Shown here piece after piece: positions 35,772-43,670 of a stretch of 64,000 bases of DNA. Position numbers and translations under genes: made by a program. The notes under the pieces are model-generated. The model was not told the origin of the DNA, made no database searches, and saw only the letters and a list, made by a program, of their open reading frames with translations. How positions within the stretch are numbered: the first letter of the stretch is position 1; the number at the start of each line of letters is the position of its first letter. The stretch is from Chitinophaga ginsengisoli (GTDB lineage Bacteria; Bacteroidota; Bacteroidia; Chitinophagales; Chitinophagaceae): contig NZ_PYGK01000014.1 of assembly GCF_003014595.1 (NCBI RefSeq), forward strand, positions 124,001 through 188,000, given 5' to 3'.

Positions 35772-38700
35772 TTAGAATCCGACATTTAAGCCTACTGCAT
35801 AAGATTTAAGATTGGGTATAGTACTGTTGTCTATGCCCCTGTCAAACGAAGAGTTTACAGCGCCGGAACTTACCTCCGGATCCATACCCGTATAGTGTGT
35901 AACCGTCAGGATATTCCTGCCCGTCAGCACCAGTTGCAGTTTATTGAAGTACTTTATCTTCATCACTTTTGTAAAGTCAAATCCTACAGAGATATTACGT
36001 AGTCTCAGGAAAGATGCATCTTCATAGAAATAATCCTTGGTAGCATTGTTACCCGGGCCATACAGACTTCCCCAGGAAGAACTGTAAGCACTACCATAAT
36101 AAGCCGTATATGCAGCAGTAACGCCGTTAATCGTAACAGGCTTCGAAAAGTCGCCATGAATACCATCTCTGTACATCCACTCCTTTGTCTGATTGTACAG
36201 GTGACTACCATATATCCAGTCAAACTGGAAAGAGAATGTCAGGAAATCCTTGATACCAAATGCACTGATAAAGGAAGCATTGAACTTCGGATTAGGATCA
36301 CCCAGTGGGTATGCTTCGGATGAGAATTGAATACTCCTGGTAGCTGTATCTACAAGACGTCCATTCACCAACTGATACTTTCCGGCATCCTGTTCCGAGA
36401 TATATTTTGTTCCGTTCTTGCTAACTGCGTCTACACTGGTCAATGCCTTATAACCATAGATCTGTCCGATCTTTTGTCCCGGAGTCAATACCAGTGCCGT
36501 ACTACCTGCAGCAGAAGTCAGAATGATGTCTGCCCCGCCATTGATCCCGTCGATCTTAGATGTCTGGTGACTGAAGTTGGTCGTAAAGTCCCAGTTGAAG
36601 TTCTTACTACGATACAGCGGGAGGTTCAGCTGGAACTGATAACCTCTGGAAGACATATTGATGGCATTGTTCAGAATGCCTGTAGCACCGGAAGACAGTG
36701 GAGCACTTACGGTATAAATCACATTTTCACTCTTCCGTTTCCAATAAGTAAAAGATGCGTTCACTGTGTTCAGCCATTTGCCGTTGGCCGCATTGAACGT
36801 TAAGTCAGTACCCGCTTCAAACTCTTTGGATACTTCTACCTGCAGATGAGGGTTCTGTCCTGTAACCGGTACAGAATATACCACGTCTGAACCGACAGTG
36901 TTCTGATCCAGCGTAGGGTACCTGTCAAAAGGGCCAGGCTGTATACCCGCTTCGCCATATGCAGCCCTCAGTTTAAAGTAGGGTATTCTGTCTTCCAGCT
37001 TATCAGCCCAGAAGTTAAAGGAAGAAGGGAGTATATAACCATTTATATTCGGGAAGGTGAAAGGAGAAGCACCACTTCCGAAAGCAGAAGACCAGTCGCT
37101 TCTGAAGCCACCACCTATACCGCCGTAATCACCGAAATCGATCTTCTGGTTGATCAGATAACCATAGGTAATAAAGGATTCCTCATAGTTACCGGTAGTC
37201 TTGGTAGTAGTAGAATAAGGCGCTACAAACAACTGTTTGGCAGTAGATATATTCACTGGCGGAGAAAGCGGTAAACCCAGTCCATATACATCTTCCTCCT
37301 TGTACTTATTCTTCCTGTAATCGTACGAGATCTGTGTAGTGGTCTGGATAGGCAGGTTGATATTAAAGTCCTTCTCAAAGTCGGTCCTGATATAAGCGCT
37401 TCCGAGGAAGTTCTGGAAGGTGGTATTATAGTTCCAGTTGTCTATCTCTCCGGTAGCATCATTGGCAAACTGGAATGCCCATGAATCATAGTACATGGTA
37501 TTGGCATTCTTTGTCTGGTTCAGGTAGGTCCAGGTTGCTTTTTCCGTTCTGTAGTTAATGCCGTATTTCGCATCCAATTCCAGGAAATGATTCACCTGGT
37601 AGTTGGCGTTAAAGCTTTGTACGATATCTACCTTGTTATCCAGCCCACTCGCATACTGCTTTACGAAGTAGGGATTGAAGGCATTGATACTTAAAAAATC
37701 GGCCGTCTGAAAAGCGGGCGAATTACCATCTGCCATTTTAGAGGTCAGGTCAAAGAAAGGTGAAGTATTCAGGAAACTATAGATATTGTCATTTTTACCC
37801 GCTGTATTCCCTTTACCATACAGATAACCGCCAGCACCTCCTAAGCCAGGCACGGTAGTATTCTTTGTGTAGATCACCTGTGTGATGGAGCGCAGTTTGA
37901 ATCCTTTGAACAACTCTGTTCCCAGGTTGGCAGTCAGATTGGAACGGTCTACATAGCCATTCTTCATTACAGGGCTTACCGTATGATTATTGGCAACGCC
38001 GAGAGAGAAGTCTGATTTATCGGAGCCACCGGAAATGCTGATGTTATTATTCCAGGATGTTCCTGTCTGGAATACCTGCTTAAAATGATCATAATATTTC
38101 AGATTGGCATTATATGGTTTGTTGGCAATATTTCTCGGATCTAATATGCCGTATCGGGTAGCGCCGCCGTAGGTATAGGATATCCCTTCAATACCGCCCA
38201 CATCGGTGTATTTTAGGATATTTCCGGACGCATCAACAATGTTATTATTACCATCAGTTAAATAAGGATGCAGGCGTGCTTTTTCAACATGTCCGCTGTT
38301 GATATAACTGTTCGCTGCATAATTGGTAGAATAGGTAACAGCAATAGGACCACGTTTTCCTTTTTTAGTAAAGATCTGCATTACACCATTGGCGCCCTGC
38401 GCTCCGTAGATGGAAGCGGAAGCCGCACCCTGTACCACTTCTATCCTTTCCACATTACTCAGGTCAAGCGAGTTGAGGTCTGTGGCGGACACCTGCACAC
38501 CATCCAGCATGATCAGGGGTTTGGTGCCATTCTGCACAGTATTGACACCTCTTAACAGGATGTTGACCGGATCACCGGGATTACCACTCACAGAAGAGAT
38601 CTGTGCGCCGGGTATCTTACCGATGAGCGCCTGGTCAATACTGGTAGAAGGACCGCTCACCAGTTTCTCTGCTGTAACAGATTCTACTGAGATTCCCAGT

Positions 38701-39053
38701 TTACGTTTACTCGTAGCAGTACCTACCCCGGTAATGACTACTTCTGACAGTATCTTTTTGTCCACCCCAAGCGTCACGTTAAGCACAGGACCATCTACAG
38801 TTACCTGTTTGCTTTCATACCCAATGGCTGTAAATATTAATGTGCGGCCCTTTTCAACCCTGATCGCAAACGCGCCATTGGCATCTGTTACAGTCCCTCC
38901 ACTACCTTTTATTTTGACACTTGTACCGGGAAGCGGCGCACCCGAATCGTCAGATACCGTCCCCTTAATTGCAATGGAGATCTGAGCCTGAAGAGTGCTG
39001 ACATAGGCATGGCATAGCAATACCAACAGGCATAATAGCATTTTCTTTCTCAT
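35772..39053 (-). CDS. SusC-type TonB-dependent transporter without STN domain
   Basis: The protein has 1093 residues. The signal peptide (MRKKMLLCLLVLLCHAYVST onward) leads straight into a carboxypeptidase-regulatory-like domain (IKGTVSDDSGAPLPGTSVKI). A plug follows (VNILLRGVNTVQNGTKPLIM, VVQGAASASIYGAQGANGVM), then a barrel ending in LKSYAVGLNVGF. There is no STN domain, which fits the absence of a neighbouring FecR. The stop overlaps a possible ATG of the SusD gene by one base. A 600-base non-coding region with hairpins lies upstream. Confidence 0.93.
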   Translation of the reverse strand: MRKKMLLCLLVLLCHAYVSTLQAQISIAIKGTVSDDSGAPLPGTSVKIKGSGGTVTDANGAFAIRVEKGRTLIFTAIGYESKQVTVDGPVLNVTLGVDKKILSEVVITGVGTATSKRKLGISVESVTAEKLVSGPSTSIDQALIGKIPGAQISSVSGNPGDPVNILLRGVNTVQNGTKPLIMLDGVQVSATDLNSLDLSNVERIEVVQGAASASIYGAQGANGVMQIFTKKGKRGPIAVTYSTNYAANSYINSGHVEKARLHPYLTDGNNNIVDASGNILKYTDVGGIEGISYTYGGATRYGILDPRNIANKPYNANLKYYDHFKQVFQTGTSWNNNISISGGSDKSDFSLGVANNHTVSPVMKNGYVDRSNLTANLGTELFKGFKLRSITQVIYTKNTTVPGLGGAGGYLYGKGNTAGKNDNIYSFLNTSPFFDLTSKMADGNSPAFQTADFLSINAFNPYFVKQYASGLDNKVDIVQSFNANYQVNHFLELDAKYGINYRTEKATWTYLNQTKNANTMYYDSWAFQFANDATGEIDNWNYNTTFQNFLGSAYIRTDFEKDFNINLPIQTTTQISYDYRKNKYKEEDVYGLGLPLSPPVNISTAKQLFVAPYSTTTKTTGNYEESFITYGYLINQKIDFGDYGGIGGGFRSDWSSAFGSGASPFTFPNINGYILPSSFNFWADKLEDRIPYFKLRAAYGEAGIQPGPFDRYPTLDQNTVGSDVVYSVPVTGQNPHLQVEVSKEFEAGTDLTFNAANGKWLNTVNASFTYWKRKSENVIYTVSAPLSSGATGILNNAINMSSRGYQFQLNLPLYRSKNFNWDFTTNFSHQTSKIDGINGGADIILTSAAGSTALVLTPGQKIGQIYGYKALTSVDAVSKNGTKYISEQDAGKYQLVNGRLVDTATRSIQFSSEAYPLGDPNPKFNASFISAFGIKDFLTFSFQFDWIYGSHLYNQTKEWMYRDGIHGDFSKPVTINGVTAAYTAYYGSAYSSSWGSLYGPGNNATKDYFYEDASFLRLRNISVGFDFTKVMKIKYFNKLQLVLTGRNILTVTHYTGMDPEVSSGAVNSSFDRGIDNSTIPNLKSYAVGLNVGF

Positions 39054-39135
39054 AGATGTGATTTAAATATTACTGTTTAACCGAGTAACATGTTTGCACT
39101 GGGAAGCCGGGCTGTAGGCACAATACTGTCCACCA

Positions 39136-39153
39136 CCGCGCCATAAGGCGCGG
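39136..39153. repeat. GC-rich inverted repeat in the susC leader region
   Basis: CCGCGCC-ATAA-GGCGCGG is a perfect 7-base stem with a tetraloop. No T-tract follows on either strand, so it is more likely an RNA structure or protein site than a terminator. Confidence 0.5.
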
Positions 39154-39172
39154 CATCATATAACAAGGCCTG

Positions 39173-39198
39173 TATGTACTGTGGTTGTTCAGTACATA
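39173..39198. repeat. Second inverted repeat in the susC leader region
   Basis: TATGTACTG and CAGTACATA form a perfect 9-base stem around an 8-base loop, 20 bases from the first hairpin. The pair would form a double stem-loop about 85-145 bases upstream of the susC start if transcribed. Confidence 0.5.
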
Positions 39199-39577
39199 AC
39201 ATTCCCTTTAGATAATTCGCTTATCTTTTAAATTCCCGCAACGAAAAAATAAATAGGTTAAGTGGCAATAGTTAAACTGCACGGCCACTTTTAAAGCAAC
39301 TGTTCACCACAAAAGTCAAATCTAAAATCGGGCATAGTACCTGGGTTTTCCAAGCTAGTGTATCATCACCACAATAAAGTTCTGGTCGTAAAATGATTTA
39401 GATTCTGGTTGACATTCTTATCATGATAAAGATATCATCCTTTTGCTAGATTTCACAACTTTTTAGGCAGAAAAAGAGAAAAAAAGTAATATTTGATTTA
39501 TTATAATATAGCTACTCCAAGTGATACTATCTCACTAACACTGTTATACTTATGCGGTAATTTCTGTTTATTTCCCC

Positions 39578-39629
39578 TTAAAAACAGATTGGCGGCAGCA
39601 TCGCTAAATATGCAATGTTGCCGCCAATC
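39578..39629 (-). terminator. Intrinsic terminator of the metallophosphoesterase unit
   Basis: A 15-base stem with one G-T pair (39587-39601 with 39615-39629, GATTGGCGGCAGCAT against ATGTTGCCGCCAATC) is followed on the minus strand by CTGTTTTTAAG. It ends transcription of the nucleotidyltransferase-phosphoesterase pair. Confidence 0.8.
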
Positions 39630-39661
39630 GAGTATTTCACCTGGCAATCCAAAATATCTCC

Positions 39662-40411
39662 TCATATTTCTACAATGTGAAACGGGAACTCATACCCCGC
39701 CTTCATCAATACCGGTTTGGCTACATTAAATACCTTCACACCTCCTGTCAGCGTTCCTTCCAGTGTGCCCATATGCGCATGTCCATGGAACACGGCGGCT
39801 ACCTGCCGGCGGACCAATGGCTCTGCAAGCCTGGAAGAGCCCAGGAAAGGATAGATAGGCTCCGGCTCCCCTTTCACGGTATCCAACATCGGTGAATAAT
39901 GCATAATGGCTACCTTTTTCAGATGATCATGCTGCTGATCTATCCTCGCCAGCGCCCGGTCCAGGTGTAAGGCTTCGTTCACTGCTTCCTGTACAAATGC
40001 TTTCATGGCATCTTCCCCGAACATAGACAACATGTAGTTATCAAATCCACCTCCAAAGCCTTTTACACCAGCAAATCCCACGTTCCCTATTACAACTGCT
40101 TCTCCATCCAGCACATGTACATGCTCGCTCTGTACTGTCTGCCTGATCAGTTTTTGCCTGCCCTTTTCATGATCATGATTGCCGAGAACCACCACGACAG
40201 GAATAGTGCAGGACTTCAACTCATCGCATAAGATCTTCGCCTCGCTTTCATCACCGGTATTTGTCAGATCGCCACAGATGAGCAATACATCTGCCCTGCG
40301 GGATACCTCCTTGAAATACTCCGTCCACTTATTCTTATCTGTGTCCGTTACATGGATATCGGCAACAGCAGCGATGCGCATCTTTTTGTTTTCAGTGTTT
40401 TCAGCATCCAT
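39662..40411 (-). CDS. Metallophosphoesterase (calcineurin-like)
   Basis: The 249-residue protein, from the ATG at 40411, has the full set of calcineurin-like metal motifs in order: AVADIHVTD (Asp and His ligands), LICGDLTNTGDE (GDxxx), VLGNHDHEKGR (GNHD/E), MHYSP and FHGHAHMGTLEG (GHxH). It has no signal peptide. Substrates of this superfamily range from proteins to cyclic nucleotides and nucleic acids, so the reaction is not fixed by sequence. It starts 2 bases after the stop of the nucleotidyltransferase-like gene, so the two proteins are almost certainly made together and may act on the same modified target. Confidence 0.88.
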   Translation of the reverse strand: MDAENTENKKMRIAAVADIHVTDTDKNKWTEYFKEVSRRADVLLICGDLTNTGDESEAKILCDELKSCTIPVVVVLGNHDHEKGRQKLIRQTVQSEHVHVLDGEAVVIGNVGFAGVKGFGGGFDNYMLSMFGEDAMKAFVQEAVNEALHLDRALARIDQQHDHLKKVAIMHYSPMLDTVKGEPEPIYPFLGSSRLAEPLVRRQVAAVFHGHAHMGTLEGTLTGGVKVFNVAKPVLMKAGYEFPFHIVEI

Positions 40412-40413
40412 TA

Positions 40414-41157
40414 TCAAACCGTTTTTATGGTCATTCCTTTATAATGCCAGTCGGTAATATCGACTGCATATTGTGTCTGATCTATCAATGGTCCCCTGCA
40501 TACTTTCTCCTGTGAAGGGGGCAATTCATATTGTTGCTGCGCCCGTTGCATCAGTTCGTCAAACAGCCAGCGGGGAATGATCTCCGTATAGTCGGCCGGG
40601 TAAACGAACTGGAATATCAGCAATTGCGCCAGCAACAGATGCCAGTGAGGATCACAGCGACGCAGCAGCCGTTCCCAGTTGAGCTGTTTGCCGTACCGCA
40701 ACATGACATGATTAACATCTGCCCCGTCAAACCGTTCCCTGTTCTGTATAAAGACCTTGGCCCAGATCAGTTCCTCCGGCGCTATCAGTCTTACGGGCAA
40801 TCCCATAAAGATAGCCTCTACCGAATGCTGGTACCAGCTCTCATCGACCAGGCAGATATTATTCGTGCTGTTGAAAATAATATCTATATAATACTCGCCC
40901 TTAAAGACCTTCGCCAGCCAGCGTACATCCGTCAGCACAATTTCATATCCATGGGATTCAAACAGCTTCATTAGCCCTACGTATTGTGTGGGCGTACAGA
41001 ATATATCCAGGTCTTTGGTGTCGCGGAAAAGGCCTGTGTAATGGAATAAAGCAAACCCTCCTCCCAGCATAAAGTCATTCCCGCTCTCCACCAGGATGGA
41101 TAATGCTTCACGGTAAAAAGAATGCGCTTCGCGCGTTTGTTCATCAGTCATCATCAT
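40414..41157 (-). CDS. Nucleotidyltransferase-fold protein
   Basis: The 247-residue protein has the GG ... DxD pattern of the polymerase-beta-like nucleotidyltransferase fold: GGGFALF (Gly32-Gly34) then TKDLDIF with Asp49 and Asp51. A probable third acidic residue lies in the strand KGEYYIDIIFNS. The C-terminal half is helical (PEELIWAKVFIQNRERFDGA, WERLLRRCDPHWHLLLAQLL). Relatives include small nucleotidyltransferases and toxin-type AbiEii proteins; no specific substrate is clear. It is followed 2 bases later by a metallophosphoesterase, an arrangement suggesting addition and removal of a nucleotide mark. Three ATG codons in a row open it. Confidence 0.68.
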   Translation of the reverse strand: MMMTDEQTREAHSFYREALSILVESGNDFMLGGGFALFHYTGLFRDTKDLDIFCTPTQYVGLMKLFESHGYEIVLTDVRWLAKVFKGEYYIDIIFNSTNNICLVDESWYQHSVEAIFMGLPVRLIAPEELIWAKVFIQNRERFDGADVNHVMLRYGKQLNWERLLRRCDPHWHLLLAQLLIFQFVYPADYTEIIPRWLFDELMQRAQQQYELPPSQEKVCRGPLIDQTQYAVDITDWHYKGMTIKTV

Positions 41158-41307
41158 ACCCTTATATAACCTAAAAACTGTGCCGTTGCAGCTTCAGACC
41201 AGCCTTATCAGACAGGAGTCATACTATTTGCCAGACTTATCATGCAGGGCCGGGATACATTTCATGTGAATAATTGCCAATTGCTGTGAAGATTTTGCCC
41301 CATTCAC

Positions 41308-41315
41308 TATATTTG
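41308..41315 (+). promoter_or_regulatory. -7 promoter box of the lipocalin-like gene
   Basis: TATATTTG matches the Bacteroidota -7 box TAnnTTTG exactly and lies 22 bases before the ATG at 41338. A TTG at 41281-41283 lies 24 bases upstream, slightly far for a -33 box. Confidence 0.45.
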
Positions 41316-41337
41316 AGACAAATCCTTAATTTAATCC

Positions 41338-41799
41338 ATGAAATATCTTCCGTTTATTGCCATTGCAATGTCATTGCTATCCTGTAGCCAGCAACAAGAG
41401 GCATCTTCCGCAGCTACTTCCACCTCGCCCTTAACAGGTACCTGGAAACTGCTTAGTGCAAAGTCTATTCAAGGTAAGGATACGACAATCACGGCGCCTG
41501 TTGCAGGACAGGAAACCATCAAAATATTCAACGACAGCTATTTTGCTTTCTTTACACATGACCTGAACCATGGTGCCGATTCAACGGCCACATATGGTTC
41601 CGGCAGTGGTACCTATACACTGGTGAAAGATGTGTACAGCGAACACCTGGAATACTGCAGTTACAGGGGCTGGGAAAACAAAGACTTCTCCTTCGTTATG
41701 CAGGTTTCAAAGGATACGATCACCCAGAGTGGTATCGAAAAAATCGATAGCCTGAATATCAATCACGAGATCGTGGAAACATATGTAAGGATCCGTTAG
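41338..41799 (+). CDS. Small lipocalin-like lipoprotein
   Basis: The 153-residue protein has a lipoprotein signal (MKYLPFIAIAMSLLSC, Cys16), then a low-complexity Ser/Ala/Thr linker and a beta-rich domain opening with LTGTWKLLSAKSIQGKDTTI. The GTWKL start followed by alternating strands (ETIKIFNDSYFAFFTHD, SGTYTLVKDVYSEHLEYC) is typical of lipocalin-like proteins in this phylum. It is a predicted periplasmic or outer-membrane lipoprotein that may bind a small hydrophobic molecule. It stands alone with its own promoter box and a terminator directly after it. Confidence 0.72.
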   Translation: MKYLPFIAIAMSLLSCSQQQEASSAATSTSPLTGTWKLLSAKSIQGKDTTITAPVAGQETIKIFNDSYFAFFTHDLNHGADSTATYGSGSGTYTLVKDVYSEHLEYCSYRGWENKDFSFVMQVSKDTITQSGIEKIDSLNINHEIVETYVRIR

Positions 41800-41808
41800 G
41801 ACCAAAAC

Positions 41809-41843
41809 AAAACAGGCTGTCCGGGATGGATAGCCTGTTTTCA
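41809..41843 (+). terminator. Intrinsic terminator of the lipocalin-like gene
   Basis: AAAACAGGCT and AGCCTGTTTT pair around a 13-base loop and lead into TTTTCATTT, 10 bases after the stop codon. Confidence 0.75.
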
Positions 41844-41879
41844 TTTCAGCCACCATTAAAGCGGCGCTGGTTAATCTTG

Positions 41880-42278
41880 TCAGGAGTTTACAGCGCGCGT
41901 AGCACTAGTGATCGGTTTACGTATTTCCATGCGAAAGAAAGAGATATAGTTCAACCCGGCGGCTATAAAAACCAACCCGATAACTTTTGCTTTCAGCACA
42001 CAAACACAGTATATACCAAACAGTGCGAGTATGAGCCCCATGCTGGCTACTCTTAAATTTGTCAGTTCAACATTTTTGTCGGAGAAACGGATTGTCTTTT
42101 TCGGAAAACGGAAGCGCTTAGTGAAATCTGTCTTGTAAGTCAGGATGATATTGATAACAGAGCAGCAGGTGATCAAACCGGCTACCAGTAATGCCTGTAC
42201 CATTGTAAAGTCAATAAAAAATACTGCAGCCTGAGACAGGAGTACGATAGCGAGGGCAATGTACAGATAGATCTTCAT
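41880..42278 (-). CDS. Small membrane protein of unknown function
   Basis: The 132-residue protein, from the ATG at 42278, has four likely membrane helices (IYLYIALAIVLLSQAAVFFI, MVQALLVAGLITCCSVINII, VASMGLILALFGIYCVCVL, KVIGLVFIAAGLNYISFF). A short basic loop lies between the second and third (TKRFRFPKKTIRF). I recognise no family. The reading frame continues upstream to 42347, but that part is polar and unlike a membrane protein start. It faces away from its right-hand neighbour and converges with the lipocalin-like gene. Confidence 0.6.
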   Translation of the reverse strand: MKIYLYIALAIVLLSQAAVFFIDFTMVQALLVAGLITCCSVINIILTYKTDFTKRFRFPKKTIRFSDKNVELTNLRVASMGLILALFGIYCVCVLKAKVIGLVFIAAGLNYISFFRMEIRKPITSATRAVNS

Positions 42279-42359
42279 CGAATGGTGTTGGTTAATGGAC
42301 GAAGCTACATATATATTCTGAAAAACAAAATGTCCGTCCTGCAACACGAGGAAACATTC

Positions 42360-42367
42360 TATATTTG
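42360..42367 (+). promoter_or_regulatory. -7 promoter box candidate for the membrane protein at 42466
   Basis: TATATTTG matches the -7 consensus TAnnTTTG exactly, 98 bases before the ATG at 42466. No clear TTTG lies at the proper distance upstream, so this is tentative. Confidence 0.3.
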
Positions 42368-42465
42368 CGCGATCTGCACTCTCATTTGAATTGCAGTATA
42401 CTGCTATCCTTCATGCATACATGAGACAGCATTTAACACAAACATGCAAACAGCGATAAAATTTA

Positions 42466-43035
42466 ATGGGACGGAAAAGTAGAACCAAAAGACAGCGGGT
42501 TATTCAACAGACTCAACCAGCTTCTCTGGCATTGAAGATCGTTACTTACCTCTGCCTTTTAATTGGAATTTCTTCTCTTTGGGCAATTTCAGAATTTTCT
42601 CATATTGATAATACAAGGAATGGAGTTGTTTTTTTCTTCCTTTTTGCCTTTTTAGGATTAATACTTAGTATCCTCTTCTATATTTTAATCTACAAGACGG
42701 TGCCCGATTTTAAGAAAGACCGGAAAGTAAATAAGCAATGGTCAAATCTCTTTGCTTTAGGACTGGGGTTCTTTTTTTTGACACCAGGAATTGCATCTTA
42801 TATAAATAGATCTTATGGGATTGACCAGGAAAAATGTAGTTACAATACAATAATTCGAAGAAGCAGTTCCGGCGGGCGATATCCTGAATATTATTTATTC
42901 GTGCTTATTGACAATTACGAAGAAAGACTAACTGTATTTAAATCTTATTGGGGTAGCGTTAAGGAAGGATATGCTGTACGGATTTGCCTGCAGAAAGGCA
43001 TATTGGGCTTCGAATACATTAAAATTAAACCTTAA
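42466..43035 (+). CDS. Membrane protein of unknown function
   Basis: The 189-residue protein has a basic N-terminus (MGRKSRTKRQRV) and three likely membrane helices (LALKIVTYLCLLIGISSLWA, NGVVFFFLFAFLGLILSILF, LFALGLGFFFLTPGIASYI). A C-terminal domain of about 70 residues, probably periplasmic, includes a Tyr-rich segment. The helix pattern is a little like DUF3592 proteins, but I cannot confirm a family. The gene looks more AT-rich than its neighbours, which may mean recent acquisition. A terminator follows. Confidence 0.6.
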   Translation: MGRKSRTKRQRVIQQTQPASLALKIVTYLCLLIGISSLWAISEFSHIDNTRNGVVFFFLFAFLGLILSILFYILIYKTVPDFKKDRKVNKQWSNLFALGLGFFFLTPGIASYINRSYGIDQEKCSYNTIIRRSSSGGRYPEYYLFVLIDNYEERLTVFKSYWGSVKEGYAVRICLQKGILGFEYIKIKP

Positions 43036-43051
43036 GGACCTGACAATGCAG

Positions 43052-43083
43052 CCAGAGCCGGTCATTCCCGACCGGCTCTTTGA
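43052..43083 (+). terminator. Intrinsic terminator after the membrane protein gene
   Basis: AGAGCCGGTC and GACCGGCTCT form a perfect 10-base stem with a 6-base loop (43054-43079), then TTTGATTT. It ends the transcript of 42466-43035. Confidence 0.75.
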
Positions 43084-43146
43084 TTTATTACTGTATATGA
43101 TAGTTAGAGGGGTTAACTACAATGAGTGCCAGACCTGCTGCCTCAG

Positions 43147-43473
43147 TTATAGGTTAAACTTCCCCTCCACAAACTTACCTATCAAAGGTATAGGGCGCTG
43201 TGCCTCGTTGGACGCTGTTATTATTCCCATCAGCATCAATATAAACGGGCACAGCGAAATAATATAGAACAGGGCGGCTAATGCAGGCAGTATTACCAAC
43301 AGTATACCACTCACAATACTTAGCGCTATAGAAAAAATAATAATCCCTATTGCTTGCGTAAGGTGATATTTCACCAGCGGACTTTTATCGTCGGACTTAC
43401 GATATGACAGATAGGCAACTACCCATCCGATAATAGTGATATAGGCAACTATGGCCGTCATGCGGTTTGTCAT
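43147..43473 (-). CDS. DUF4870-type (Tic20-like) small membrane protein
   Basis: The 108-residue protein, from the ATG at 43473, has helices AIVAYITIIGWVVAYLSY, LTQAIGIIIFSIALSIVSGI and LALFYIISLCPFILMLMGI-like segments. The phrase SPLVKYHLTQAIGI and the ending AQRPIPLIGKFVEGKFNL are close to DUF4870/Tic20-like proteins, where a charged-plus-HxxQA motif precedes the second helix. Function is unknown. An upstream in-frame extension to 43527 is less likely, as the sequence MTNRMTAIVAYI is the natural start. Confidence 0.72.
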   Translation of the reverse strand: MTNRMTAIVAYITIIGWVVAYLSYRKSDDKSPLVKYHLTQAIGIIIFSIALSIVSGILLVILPALAALFYIISLCPFILMLMGIITASNEAQRPIPLIGKFVEGKFNL

Positions 43474-43657
43474 GATATGATGTTTTTTGTACGATGCAAA
43501 CCTAATCAGTGTCGTAGGGATAACCATAAAAACAGCGGCTACAATGAGGCTACATAAACAAACGGCAGCGTCTACAAAGCGTCTACGAAAAAAGATAACT
43601 TATATGATTTTCAATCAATTAATATTTCACCTCTTTTTTAACTCTGATTCTTTTCCC

Positions 43658-43665
43658 TATTTTTG
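43658..43665 (+). promoter_or_regulatory. -7 promoter box abutting the TPR-HTH regulator
   Basis: TATTTTTG matches TAnnTTTG exactly and ends only 5 bases before the ATG at 43671. TTTTTA lies 18-19 bases upstream as a weak -33 box. If used, transcription would begin at or within a few bases of the ATG, giving a leaderless message. Confidence 0.4.
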
Positions 43666-43670
43666 AAGGG

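Larger units (their letters stand above)
39054..39661. other. 608-base non-coding region upstream of the orphan SusC
   Basis: No gene is seen here. It holds two strong inverted repeats (39136-39153 and 39173-39198), a 12-base palindrome TTATCATGATAA at 39418-39429, a minus-strand TAGATTTG box at 39324-39317 that could be a -7 element for susC, and a minus-strand terminator at 39578-39629. The middle part is AT-rich. If the -7 box is real, the susC message would have a leader of about 250 bases containing both hairpins. Confidence 0.6.

Noticed and set aside
39409..39437. A TTGACA ... TATCAT pair resembling an E. coli sigma-70 promoter on the plus strand.
   Set aside because: This phylum uses a different consensus, and the next plus-strand gene is nearly 2 kb away.
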